Part shown: positions 1 to 12,420 of the stretch, piece by piece | Numbering within the stretch: position 1 is the stretch's first letter | Layout: each line of letters opens with the position of its first letter | DNA from: Ascaris suum | Lineage: Eukaryota; Nematoda; Chromadorea; Rhabditida; Ascarididae | Reading direction: 5' to 3' | DNA length: 64,000 nt | Assembly (NCBI GenBank): GCA_013433145.1 | Contig: CM024187.1 | Location: 6,278,826 to 6,342,825, forward strand | Made by a program: the position numbers and the translations under genes | Notes under the pieces: generated by a model | What the model was told of the DNA's origin: nothing | Seen by the model: only the letters and a program-made list of their open reading frames with translations | Databases searched by the model: none

Positions 1-3000
1 TTTTAATGTTTCTTTGCATCAGCTTTCTCAGCGTCATTTGATGGAATCGTTGTTACCTAACGGATTCAGTTTGTCGCTTCAGCGTTCTTATATCGCCGAA
101 ATTTGTTCAACGTGAACGGTAGTGGAGTGCTGACGATACGCTAACCATCGGAACGTTGACCCCTTTATGGAAGTCGCATTCATGGCAAACTAAGAAAGCA
201 AATACGCGCAGTGGATGGAGATAGAGTGGAATTTCAGAAGGCAGAGTACTCCCAGAGCTTCTGGTTTTTGGGAAGTGTTGAATACATTTTTCCTACGCTT
301 GCAGAATAGTGGATTGCTTCTATATCGCATGCTAACGTGTTTTATTATTTGCCTCGTCCAATTCTGCGCAAATTTATTGTCAATTTCTCAATCGGACTTA
401 CGAAAGGGAGTCGAAAGGGAAAAATTGCAAACCAGAAAGTTGCGGTCTTGAAAATTTTCCCTTCGCATAATCGTGCATGCTCGTCTGCTGCTTTATTACA
501 TTCATTTTCGGCATCATTAACATTGACGTGGGTACTGTGCACCACTGCTATGGCCACGATCCCTGCACGAGGCGTGGGCGAAGATAGGTGGTTCGCATAT
601 TAGAAACTCAAACGCGTTACCGAGCAACAGGTTCATGTTTATCGATCATCTCCAAGCGATCGCCACTAGTCTTCTGCGCAAGTTTTTTCGGTGGTTACCT
701 TCCTTTTTCTCCTCCGAGCCCACTGAATCCGCCAATCGTTTCGTTTAATTTGTTTTGGCTGTTTCGAAATCCAAAAAAAAAAAAAGTGTTCCGTGATGTA
801 TAAAAGTAAAGGCAAGAAAATAAATGAACAGAGTGCAACGTATCTTTCTCGATCGGCAACGTTTCCGTTGACATTGCATAGTTCTTTACGGCTTCCGTTC
901 GCGCAAATTCATCAAGCACAAACTCTGTGTGATGCGGATGCGTCGCTTTCACTTGTGATCTTTCTATTCACATCATTTCTTACCTATATTAATTCAATAC
1001 ATTCGACGTCATATTTCTCTTCGCTTTATTTCTTTCACTTTTGTGCAACTCGGTTCAATGAATTTAACACATGAGTGCTACTGCATTAACGAACTGCTAT
1101 ATGAGTGCAACTGCAGTCGAGCCAGCCATACAGAGCAACACTGAACAAACCGAATGGCAGCAATCAGTTCACGGCGTATCGCACTGTCTTTATAACGTCG
1201 GAAATTTTTTCGCTTTTTATCATCGACTGATTTTTTCTCACTTCATCGGGCGTCTACTTGATTCCTAACTTTGCTGCTAATCTGTCCACCACTAAAAGAG
1301 TTGGTATTATGACGGTCGCCGTTTTTTTCTAATATGCGTCCTGGCAGTCGACGTTTTGTCCTGTTATCTGCCGTTTTACCTCAATAACAGTGCCGAGGGC
1401 GCAATTACGACTGGTACAGTTGAGGTTGACGTTAGAAATGTGGCAGTTTTTTAATAGTGTGAAATAGTGGGATCAGCAGTCAGTTGTGGAATCCCAGGCA
1501 ACGTTGAGCACATGAAGAAGTTGTTAAGTTGTTAAGACGTTAGCACGCACGTGCTGCTAAGGGAGATGCAGAGATATGTGTTGTATTGCATAATAGAGGC
1601 GAATCAAGGCGGTTCAGTGAACACTGGACGGTGGTGGCTCGGTAGGGTTACAAAAGAGCGCACAGAAAGAGCACTGGCTGCCACTACAAACGTAAAGCGT
1701 AGTTTAATGATCTGTATAAATTCCTCGCTGCCGTATTCGAATAACAAAGCAAAACGTTACTGACACATCATGACAAAACATAACATGGAACGTCCGTTTC
1801 AGGCAAATAAACTAAAAAGTCCCGAAGTCGGTCGTTCCTTCGGCCCATTTGAGAGTGCATATACAGGCGGACACGGCAGCAAGTGGCACGATCTCTACAT
1901 CCTCCTATTCAAAAACGTTTGTGAGCAAAACATCTGAAACGATCGGTCCAGCAGTCATGTTAAGTAGGTCCGCAAAACCCGTTACCTAAGGTATCTTTAG
2001 TCCATGTTCATGGTACCCTGAACTGTCCCAGACTGGAAGCCTATCACTTGGAAATTTCTTGTTATTTAGCGCGTTTTTCGCCGCGATATTTTGCACGGTG
2101 CAGTTGAAAGGAATTGTACGTTTCAAAGAGTGATGCGTAAAGTTCGCCAAGTGCTGGATTTTCAAGCAGTGATAATTATTGCAGCTTACAGCCTTGTTCC
2201 CTGAGAAAACATGAGACAGCACAAGTTCCTCTAGAAACATTTGTTCACGTTAACTACGCTACGAATACGGCGAGATACGATTACTTCAATTCTGCTACGA
2301 AATGGTGTAATCGTCTCTCGCCGAACTGTGTGGAAAACGGCTTGATAGGAGGGACCAAGGATCTCTTGAAAACATTTTTAAAACTGAAGCGTTGTGTTCA
2401 CCGAAGACTTGAACGTAGGCTGCATCCTTTCAACCTAAGCATCTTAAAAGAAATGTTCTGGCGGCACAGCCAGGTCCCCCAAAACGCCCATCAACTCGGA
2501 CCTCGCATAACTTCTGCCCGTCGGAAAATAGGCTTCAAGACCCTTGAGCGCGAATTAGTGGGATTCTTAGCGTAAGGCTGACCTCGATTGAATTTGAAAT
2601 TTTCTATCATATGCGACCTTCTCAAGGTATCGTTTATTGTTGGTCGGTCGAACATACTCGACGTCAATTACAGAATTAGGCCCGCTGAAGTGGACGGCCA
2701 GACTTCATTTTTTTTTTCAGATTCAGCTCATAAAAATCGACGGTCATCTCCAAAATTTTTGGCATGACATGGGGAAGTGGGAAGTATGAGCATTTCGCTC
2801 AGGGCGCCATCAACGAGTCGAACAATAGAGGTTGTCCGTCTCTTCAGTTAGCTAAAAAGTGTTTTTAAAGGTTTTCTGCGGTTCGCTTTCGTTCTATTCA
2901 TCCTTGCATTGCAAGAATCTCCGGGACCACTGTCGTTATGTGTTTTTCACGACTCTATAATGTCAGTTGATTAGATACGAGTCGTGCTATGTTAGATAAT

Positions 3001-4008
3001 CTGTAGTCAGAATGGAGGGGCAACTACTGCACGTGTCAAGAGTTATATCACTTTATAAAAAGGTACCTCCCACCTATCTGATTGTTGTTGTTAAATGCTT
3101 ATTATCCTTCTGCTTGTAATTTCCCCTATTTTATCACAAAAGAAAGACTACGCACTATGACTGCCATGTCGCGCTAAGAATTAGAGTTCAAGATTGATCT
3201 CGACCATGAAGCACCGAACCTTATGGAAAATGGCACGCAGCTAGGACAGCAAAATGATTCTAGTCGCATTGACTATAGGTTTCCAATTATGAAAAATCTG
3301 CGCTTTTATTTTCTCATGCTGCGAGGAGGAACCCTTTTGTTCATTAAAGATCTTCTGCAAAAGGATGACCTTCGATTTTTCCTAAGTTTCCAGGACGCAG
3401 AATGGGGAGGAGTTCCTATGATCAGAAGCGACTCTTTTCTATTTGGACCAGAATGAACGTTTTCTACCTCTACAGAACTTTTTCTTTTATTGAGACGACT
3501 CTAACAGCTTTTTCTTAACGCAACATGCCCATGCGGATCGTCTACGGCAATAAAGCCTTTATCGTCCACCTCCATGTCAAGTGCTGCATTGATTGATATT
3601 GCTGCTTTCAAGAAAGTGGTGGCTTTACGTTAGACTGTTATACATTGAGGAAATCCTCTCATTAATTATTAAACACCACCTATTCACAGCGGTCCGATGC
3701 ATAAAGTTCTCGTCCGTCAGCTGTAAAGTGTCAGTCGGATACTCTCTGGGATTTTGAATATACGATTGCCTAGCATCGTCTGTCTGAAAACTGTTGCAGT
3801 TTTGCGCATTCGTCCTACCGTCCCTTTAAAGAAGCAACAAAAACTCACATTCACCCTCAAAATATACACCAAGCTCGTAAAGGTCATGAAGTTGTGAACG
3901 TTTTCCAACACATGCTCTTAGTGGAATGTCACATGGCGCACTATCAAGCCCGTTACACTTCTTGCAGGAGCCGTCGCACCTCCTCAATGGTGCAGTTAAT
4001 TTCGTCTT
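1..4008. other. Intergenic or intronic sequence with no assignable gene
   Basis: Only scattered short open frames. Two weak exon-like signals were seen. One is on the minus strand, an open frame running down to a GTAAGT donor at 398-403. The other is on the plus strand, after an AATTTCAG ending near 230. Neither has a matching partner site. There is an A13 run near 773-785 and a T9 run before an acceptor-like site near 2710. The 3' UTR of the receptor gene presumably lies just below 4009. Confidence 0.35.
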
Positions 4009-7000
4009 CTATAGCAAACAGTCACCAGCAGTTACGTTCACATTGCTTATCGTGATACTGGAATACTGCAATCGGCTGGCACTCTTGCACTGCCACATCT
4101 TCCTTAGCGCACGTCGATATGGATGCAGAAACGTTAAGGTGATCATCGCGTTTGACAGTGGATGTACTCCAATTATTGCCTCACCAATGATAAACCAAAT
4201 CATGTCGAGATCAATTGAAAACATAATGAACACATCTGAAATATATATCCACAATCAACTGTAAAAGGATAACAAGGCTAACCTGGACGTGGCAGTCGAT
4301 ATGGTCGCGAAATTCAACCATCTGGATAGAAGGAGGGATGGGGGCGGGTTGGTAAGAGAGAGGAAGGGGAGGAAAGTGTGGCACACTTTAATAACTTCGT
4401 TTTGTTAACTGACGTATCGTTCTTTATTCATTGCAAATAATGACTTCAGATACTGGTCTGTTCATTAAAATCACTCCCTACAATTTGCTTCTGCAGAGGG
4501 GTCGTAATATGGCGGAGCTAGAGAAGGGCAGTAAGGACAACCGCTGGGATGCCATGAACATTTTGCGAATCAAACAATGTATGGTGGTGTTAGTGCTAAA
4601 AATATGAGAATTTGCGTCCTTGTATCATTTCGAGGCGCATTGATATCTACGAAATCGAAAAGACAGCCGAAGGATGCAGTTTGCAAAAAGAAACTCTGCA
4701 TTAATTACTCGACCACTTTTCAATAAGGTTTATTTGCTGTTGCATTCTAACCGTTTTCATTGTAGCGAAAGTGCCGCAAGCAGATGCCTCATAGAATAAG
4801 CTTTAGTTTCCGCTCAACCCATTGCCTATGTGAAAGAATTTTCGAGAGGGGTATTTCGCCAAACGAAGATAAAAAAGGTTCACTACTGCCTAAAGTATAT
4901 AAGTGAAAACTTACTAGCAATATAATAAGGAGTGGCCAGCACAAGTGGCATGAACGCTTGTAAAATATATGTATAGACGATGCTCTTATGGTGCTGCAGC
5001 TGACGGGATTCAAGCTCCGTCCAATTTGCTTGCGAGCTGTTTTCGACTGCCGACGTACAATTGAGAACAGCACGAGCAAGTCGCAGATGAATGAGAAGAT
5101 GAAGAAGGACGGCGCTAACACAAAGAAGAAGAACTGAAATATAAAATAAGGGTACCATATGTAACTCCAAGTCTCACTTGCCACCTCCCAATTATGAAAA
5201 GTGTTGAAAGCTCCACTAAACAACTAGGGTATGCTGCTCACTAAGCACATAAATGTTTGCGCAATTCTAAAACCAAGTTGCAAATTCAAACTGGCACAAT
5301 AGAAATAAGATACTGTTTACTTTGAAATTAAGGAACGTTTCGCTCAGATGAACGATGCAAACGCAAACCCCTTATTTGAGTTAAAGGAGGGAGCAAAGGG
5401 ACCGTGTCGTTGCCATGAGGGGTATTGGGATCTTCATTTCAGTGATTATAACTAGTCTTAATTACTCCCCAGCTCTGAAGGATCCTGCGTTATGCACGAG
5501 TCCAGTCGTGAGCTTATCGGCAGGCACAAAAGGTGTGAAAAATATGAGGTAAGAAGATATGAAACTAGCTTGGTCAGATTGTAGAGGCTCTAACAGAAAC
5601 AAAAATGGCTAGACTGTTACTGGAATTGTATTCGTACAGGTCTTCAACTACCGATGGAGTAGAATTCTTGTTGAGAAGGAACTTTAAATAGGTTTCCCAT
5701 TGTTAGAGATAATTCTGCCGGTGTTTTCAAGGAAGAAAGTGAAGTAGGAATGCACGAGAAATGATTAAAAAATTTATGCCGTAGAGTCGATTAAAAACAG
5801 GTAAGAAACATTCGTGCGTTGAGGTAAGGAAGCTGAGTGGCTTGTGGCAAAAAGTCCACGAATGGTCTCATGCGTGATTTATCTTTTTTGTGAAGAAAGA
5901 CTAAAATCTTAGTTTCACACAACCAAATAAGCGCTCAAAGAGCAAAGAAACGGAGCAGCAAGCGCATCCAAGGAGACAAGCAAACTTTGAAATGCAGATG
6001 TGCCGTATTTGCTTGAATAAAGTCTCCCACTTCAAGAACAAAAGACCCCTATAATAACAGCTACGAGACAAAGAAGGATCTCTCGGAGGTCCTCGCTCCA
6101 AAAACTCCTGTGCATCTTGCAACTTTGATGAGGGAGCTCTTTGCTTGATAGGAGTCGTGCTTTACGAGTGGAGGTTGAAGAAGCTAAAGTTCCTCCGTAA
6201 AGGTCCAAAATTTCAAACTATTTGACCGCTTCTAATTGTGAGATGCTGGTAGCAGCGACCGCTAGCTCGAGCAACAAATGTTGCCATCTGCAGTTAGCAC
6301 GAATAGATTTAAAAGTTTTCGCTCTATCTCAGGCTTATTTATGCTATGTTAATTTTATTCTTTTTTGTGGCGGTTATGTTTCGAAAAGGATGGTTTCGGG
6401 TTAGCTCTCCCCGGCTAGCAAAAGTCTATGATGGCTTCTTGACCGGAAACGGTCGACCTGCTCCTAGCAGAAGTTGTTAAAGGCCTTCTTAATAAAGTTT
6501 ATTTTCACCGCAGTTTCGGACCAAACTGCTACTGTTTAGCTTATCGAGAAGCAATTCTATAATTTCTCTTTATATTTACCAAACAAGGACACTTTCGTTC
6601 TCGCAAAAGGATCCTGTGAAAGGTGTTACCGCGCTAGATATTCAGCGCTTTATCGTTTCGAGCTGGCGCTGGAATCACACGCGTCAACTTTGACGTGTGT
6701 CCGCTGTGCCGTTGTGGAAGAACATTTGTGGTCCGGATGAGTATACAAGCCTAGTATTGAATATAAGTCCTATCTTTGAATAAACTTCTGAACGAAACGG
6801 AATGCATGATTGCTTGCCAATGTAGAAAAGCAATTTGTGGTGATTTGTTTTGGAGCGGAGGGGGGGGGGGGGGGGGGGAGGGAATACGACTATTCTGATA
6901 CAGAGCGGTTATGAGGAAGCAACCTGGTCGAAATTGAAAGGCACTGCTGACGCACTATCTCGTCGATCCAAATGCATTTCGTTCTAGATGGCAAAAGACT

Positions 7001-7683
7001 GTGAACCTTCTTCAACTTATCTCTGTAAAGATTTCGCATTCGTTCATCTCCACGAAACGAGGAATAGGTTATGCATACAATGCACTCAAATAAATGTAAA
7101 ACAGCCTTCGGCAAGATTTTTGAAGGACATCAACTGCACTTACAACGGTTGTGTAGGGTGACATGCGAATGTAGGTGAACATGAAATCATAGAGGACAAC
7201 GTCCTGTAGGCATAGATCATAGAAGGCAACTGCCATCGGAATAGCAAAACAAGTTGAAATAATGATTGTCAGTGACTTAATGCTTAGCTCGCAGTTGTGG
7301 CACACGAGAAGCCATTGGTCGATAGCGAGCACCGGGAACAGAAAATACGAAACGTAGGTGCTGTTGTAGATGAATGTGCGCAGGAAACTGCACGTAAACA
7401 GCGAGAATTTGATATCGTTCATGAGGGCAATTAAGTAGATGGAATTCTGAATAAGATAGCCGAATAGACCGAAAAGATTTGCGAGGGTCATTCCCAAAGT
7501 AGGGTACTTCACACGTGACGAGATCAGCCCTCGCCTGAGGCTCAGATAGGCCAGCAAAATATTCGGCGGCAAAGCGAGCAAATACAGTATGATGTAGATG
7601 AGAGAATTTGGAAAATAGGAACTCAATACAGCGACGTCGTCGTTCAGACTTGTCGCGTTCTCCACCTCTTTGTAAAATGTCAT
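4009..7683 (-). CDS. Nematode chemosensory-type 7TM GPCR (serpentine receptor), three exons
   Basis: Predicted plasma-membrane G-protein-coupled chemoreceptor of the nematode serpentine superfamily. Proposed exons are 7683-7140, 5133-4915 and 4235-4009, giving 990 nt and 329 aa ending in TAG. The start is the ATG at 7683 because TTTTCAG ends at 7685, one base upstream. Helices, approximately: TM1 26-48 (PPN in the helix), TM2 60-84, TM3 94-120 after Cys98, with AIDQW at 120-124 where rhodopsin-like receptors have DRY, TM4 134-155, TM5 178-198, TM6 232-253 (ILQAFMPLVL), TM7 266-292 (HPLSNAMITLTF, then HPYRRALRKM). Asn9 is an N-glycosylation sequon. Acceptors TATTTCAG (5134) and donor GTAAGT (4914) are strong, and the exon 2/3 phases agree. 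The exon 1 donor is uncertain: the best-looking site, GTAAGT at 7143, puts TM5 out of frame, while A|GTGCAG at 7139 restores it. Length fits the superfamily; I cannot assign srd, srsx, srxa or another subfamily. No break is seen, so it is probably intact. Confidence 0.83.
4236..4914 (-). other. Second intron of the GPCR gene
   Basis: 679 nt from GTAAGT to TATATATTTCAG, phase 1 on both sides. The junction creates an Asn codon between TM6 and the loop before TM7. Open frames seen on the opposite strand here are shadows. Confidence 0.6.
5134..7139 (-). other. Large first intron of the GPCR gene
   Basis: About 2.0 kb between TM4 and TM5. It carries a C19 tract in the transcript sense (the G run at 6860-6878). 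I found no convincing internal exon. The open stretch at 6122-5901 encodes no membrane segment and has no good splice sites. Confidence 0.5.
6860..6878 (+). repeat. G19 homopolymer in a purine-rich tract
   Basis: Nineteen consecutive G inside GGAG-Gn-AGGGAA on the plus strand. It lies in the first intron of the minus-strand receptor gene, so the transcript has a C tract. The run length in an assembly may be inaccurate. Confidence 0.9.
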
Positions 7684-7700
7684 TCTGAAAAGTGGAAGAT
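7684..7700 (-). promoter_or_regulatory. Splice acceptor before the GPCR start codon (trans-splice or 5' UTR intron)
   Basis: Reading the minus strand, a pyrimidine-rich stretch ends in TTTTCAG with its last G at 7685. It is followed by a single A and then the ATG at 7683-7681. This is the consensus nematode acceptor, in the position typical of SL trans-splicing. A cis-spliced 5' UTR intron would look the same. This signal is why the shorter start was chosen over an in-frame ATG at 7764. Confidence 0.6.
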
Positions 7701-7974
7701 CAAGCAAGAAGACATCCGCGCCTGCAAATACGGACGTGCCCAAGTCGTGGTCAGCCTCATACATTCGAATTTCGTTGATCTACAAAGCTCAGAAGGTATG
7801 CCTCCGGGGGTCTTTGTTAGAGTAAACTGGACAGCATCTCTTGCAAAATGCACCGTTTTGCTTGTGAAAGCACAACTAACTGAGAAAAATGGAACAGATA
7901 CACAGTGACGACAAGTACAATCGCTGCTATGTTAGACGTCCCGGTCCCTCATAATATGCTGAATAGCGACAGTG

Positions 7975-8362
<388 letters not shown>

Positions 8363-8551
8363 AAATGCATATGTACATATATAAAATATACTTTTAAACT
8401 AAATATGCAAACTCATGGATGTCTTAGCCAAATATGCACACTCAATCAGTTTTCTTCATCATTGCCACGTCACAGCCGGATTCGCGTTACTCAGCAAGCT
8501 TCGTGGAAATTCCTTGGTGCACTCATTGCAACGCGTTGTTTTCATTGTCCG

Positions 8552-11500
8552 TTAGCGCATGTCTAACAGAAGGGTTTTGAAATATATTTTAACACTCAGC
8601 TGAAACAATTTTATCATTTATATGGTGTCCAGTAGTTGAAGCTAAGGTTAACCCTGCAAACGTGAACAAATTGCTCCCTGAATGAATTGCGAAAAGCAAG
8701 TGCGCACGTCATGCCAGCTCCTCTCGTACGCTTCTCCACTTGTCTTGCGATGCATCCATTCAAGGACTAATTATTATCCTGTTTAATGGAGTGCGAGCTG
8801 TCCATCACTTAGCCACTCGCGGCGAACCAAATAGTAGTCTGAGCTACGTAGACATCATAAAGTGCCTCTGCAGCAATTCTTCAGTCATGTGAACCGTTTT
8901 TTTTTTTTGAATTTAAAACAAGGAGGTCGCTGACTGGTGCCGACCTCTCACCTAAAGACATTTCGTGTCACTAGGCACTACACGGATGGGGCTGCGAGCA
9001 TGCAAAATATCTGTCTGTCATTTTTCCAAGTACCCCATCACTGACAGGCGGCCAATGGTGAGTACAATGTGAGGCATAAGCACAGTTCACGTGATATCAT
9101 ATGTCACCACTTACGCGCAGTAGGACCCTGGATAACGATTCGTACGAATGGCTATCATTTAGTGGTGCACTGTCACAGGTAAAAAAGGTTCAGTGGGGGA
9201 GGCCAGTAAACCGTCGCTTGACATCTATAGAGATTTTCTGGTTAAGGAAAAAAAAACACGTGAAGCACCCATGACGACTGACGTGCAGTAATTGATATTT
9301 TATTGGAGGTCGCACCTACTGGTGTTCCAAAACCTGACTTGAACCTACTCTTAGGTTGAACGAAAAGTTTCTGCAATTCTGAAACAGTGACTTTAAAAGA
9401 CCTTAACTCCCCTCCTCCCAACATCATTATCGTCGTCAGTACATTCTTTCCAGCAGGAAACAAGTGAGTTTATTTCATCGACAAAAAAATGTTGAGTGCG
9501 AGAGTGAGGGAACTGCTAGAATGCAAGCGAAGAAAATAGCAGTGGTATATTTAGGAGAGACTAGTAGAATATTATGGGCGGAAAAAGATTCCAGTTTTTA
9601 GTTCATCCATTTTTTAGGCGTGTGATCTCACGCTGCTGTGGAGGAGAATGAATCTCTTATGCTGATCAAGGTAATCTGCGGTGCTCACAATTTCTGGAAA
9701 AATTTCTTGGCCGTTCATTGTAGGACACTACTGTGACTGCTTGGCTCGGTCTCCAGAAGCGGTAGCGAACTAGCTACTCGTGCGACGTACCACCAGACAG
9801 ACAGCACAGTCTTTTTGGTATGGCTGATAGGTTTTTATGTCTATTAGGGTCGTTCTTCTTCCTCCGGCTCCCATCTGTTCCTCTTACTATAATTATAGGA
9901 CCCGTTTTTCGTCACACCTAACAGCTTGTTCAAAAGAAAAGGCAGTTCTTGTTTCACAACAACAACAGAGAGACAGGTTAACGTGTAACAACATTTGACC
10001 TTCGGCCAGTTCTTGGAGCATTCAAATACTCAGCTAATCATCCGTTTCCGATTCCATGCGGTATCCTGAGCTAATCCAAACTGTTGCGCTCAATCAGAAC
10101 AGTTTGTTTTCTGATCTGTTTCAACCAGTTTTTTCAGTCAATCGCCATTACCAGCAAGGATCAATGCCTACAAAAACTGCGCCTCCTGATCGGTATCCTG
10201 CGAATGATCCTTGCACTGTTCTGTCTTTTGGAACGTCGCTAAAAGCTGCATACAGATTCCACGATGTTTCACCAGCTCGACGACCGAGTTTAAATTCATA
10301 AATTCGATAATCCGAAAAGCGCACTTCCTCTTGTGTGAGCAAGCATCTGAAAAGTCGCTGTAAAAAAGAAAAGCGACTTCGGACCACTTGAAATGCTCAC
10401 TTCCATTAATTAGTTCTTTTAAATGAAGCCAAAACAGTTTGAAAATAGCACCTAAGTATCAAAACAGTTTGCTTAGAGGACGACTATTCGCGGTGATGTG
10501 AGAGACGAAGGCTTAAAATTAAATCGCCCAAGACTGTTCATCCATTTTCTAATCTCGCATGGTTCTCCGCTCCCAAGACGGAAATAATCGTTTGGAAAAA
10601 TCTTACGTACTACGATTTCAGAAAGATTTCATTTTCGTTTATCTGATATACACAGAGACTAGGCTTTAAGAATGGAAAAACGAAAAGAGCCGAAAATGCG
10701 ACCGAAACATCGTGAACGAGATTGCTCGCATAATCCATGGCGACTAATCATTCAAAGAAGGCCAAAAAAGGCAAACATTCACAGTGTGAACACCAAATGT
10801 AATCAATGAGCGGTTCGTATAAGCTGCTGTGCTGAAACGCCAATCACGTTAATACGAATCTGTCTTTGCGAATAGCCACACTGAGGAATTAAATAAACAA
10901 AAATGTTTCTTTGTAGTTAGGAACTCATTTTCAGGCGTTAACTGCTGCCGACTAGGTCGCTTGAACGCATATGCCTCGATTAAAGATTGATGAGCAAAGT
11001 GCAGAAGGCGGTACATAGTGGATCGCTCCGATATTAATGATATGCTTTATATGAGTTAGTGCTACCCTTATGCAAATAACCACCGACAAATATTCCTCAC
11101 TTCATTCTCATATGCGAGAATTTGTGCCGATTCTGCTAGAGCAGTGATCCTACTGCAGCCAGTTAAGAATCTTCATTATCGAGCTGCACCTCACGTTTGC
11201 AAACATTTTCGATATGATTCACCAGTTCGTTATTGAAAGTGAGTACTATAAAGAAGTCAATAAACGAAAGTTTTGAATAAGTTCAGCAAGACGTGAACCG
11301 AGTGATCAGCATCGGATTTAGATTGAACCTCTCGTTGGTTTATTCCTGCTGACGACTGATGCACTTAGCGCGATGTGAAAAGTTAGCGTCAGTGATCCCT
11401 TAATAATTTTTATCGAGTGAATTCTTTGCCATATCTTTTATATAAATGATCCCAGCCTTAATTTTTGCATCTCCTGACAGAGCACTGATCCAGACAATTC

Positions 11501-12272
11501 TTGCAGCAGTTGACCGCACCATTTCGTAAAGGTCACGGTACAAAAACTGAATAAGCCAGAAATGAGGGCTCGTCTCATCTGGCTTACTTCCTAAACCTTT
11601 GATCAACTTATATTTATTTCTTTCGCAAGCTCGACCGTCTCCCTTTGTGGAAACGGCTCCGCATTGACAGGGATGTCGGATCTGCCATCTAATTCTCATT
11701 GTATCCAGACGCTCAGCTTTTAGAAAGAAGTAACAAACACTCTGAAAGTAACCTGTTGATTCGAGCTACGCCTGAATAAAAATGTTACGTTTTGATCGAG
11801 TTATTCAAGCCCAAATTTTGTGCGCTAAAACCCCATAACTTTTAGGGCCACCCACTGTTTTCCTATTCCATAAAGGACTTGTAAAAGTACAGGATGCCTC
11901 TTAGAAAACTGTGCTGTACTCCGCACATTCCAATAAACAGCAACAGACATGCATCTCAGTTTGCTAGCGTCACATATCTTCTTATTATAAGATGCTTGCA
12001 AACTTTGGCCGGCCATTAATTCAAACCACGGTAAGAACAGAGAATAGTTCGAGTCTACCCATTTTCTGCAAGAAATCGCTTACCTGAACTTCCAAGCTAG
12101 ACGCCTTATCTCCATGGCAAAGGGGAACCTTAGCACTTCCTGCAGATCGCAAAGGATGCCTTGAGAGCGAGGTGTAGCCTCTTGAGCACCCTACTGCTAT
12201 GGAAAGAGAGTGGTCAGCAATATCCTGTATTATACAACTGTTCTCAGAACGCTCCTTGTGCTTTCTGAACAT
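8552..12272 (-). CDS. Proposed six-exon gene, orphan protein of 227 aa
   Basis: Not a recognised family. Hand-built exons: 12272-12084, 11741-11588, 11132-11101, 10357-10152, 9169-9115 and 8599-8552, total 684 nt, ATG to TAA. All five junctions agree in phase (0, 1, 0, 2, 0). Donors include CAG|GTAAGC (12083), A|GTAAGC (11587), GTGAGG (11100), GTAATG (10151) and GTAAGTGG (9114). Acceptors include TACTTTCAG (11742), TTTTTTACAG (10358) and TTGTTTCAG (8600); GCAG at 11133 is the weakest. The product is soluble-looking with no obvious signal peptide or membrane helix. It has a Cys-rich HPCQCGAV...GDGRAC stretch around residues 80-100 and an acidic/aromatic [13 protein letters not shown] segment around 130-145. 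Exon 4 could instead start at 10346. The individual exons are short, so part of the chain may be coincidental. Confidence 0.35.
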
Positions 12273-12299
12273 GATTTAAGTGATTCTGCCTAAATCTAA

Positions 12300-12420
12300 G
12301 TGATGAGAAAGACAGATAAGGAGAGAAATGGAGAGAGGGAAAGACAGCGATGAAAGCTGAGAACGGAAAAGAGGAGTCGAGCGAACTGGACAGTTAACGA
12401 GGAGTTTGAAAAGAAAGAGT
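12300..12420 (-). promoter_or_regulatory. Pyrimidine-rich tract upstream of the orphan gene
   Basis: On the plus strand this is about 120 bp of GAGA/GGAGAAAG purine-rich sequence, so on the minus strand it is CT-rich. It runs up to TTAGGCAG, and then the ATG follows at 12272. CT-rich blocks are common near nematode start sites. A promoter or trans-splice role here is inference. Confidence 0.3.

Noticed and set aside
3926..4264. 112-codon plus-strand frame
   Set aside because: Antisense shadow of the receptor's TM7 exon.
4789..5223. 144-codon hydrophobic frame on the minus strand over the TM5-TM6 exon
   Set aside because: It is the neighbouring frame of the receptor exon. The chosen frame carries the TM6 ILQAFMPLVL motif and joins the TM7 exon in phase.
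9242..9463. Minus-strand frame with an FG motif after an acceptor-like CTGTTTCAG
   Set aside because: It has no good donor, and it would interrupt the phase-consistent 10152-to-9169 junction; the FG motif alone is not evidence of a nucleoporin.
10056..10301. Plus-strand frame after a TTTTTTCAG ac­ceptor
   Set aside because: The minus strand gives an exon with both splice sites and phase agreement with neighbours; the plus frame has no partner exon.
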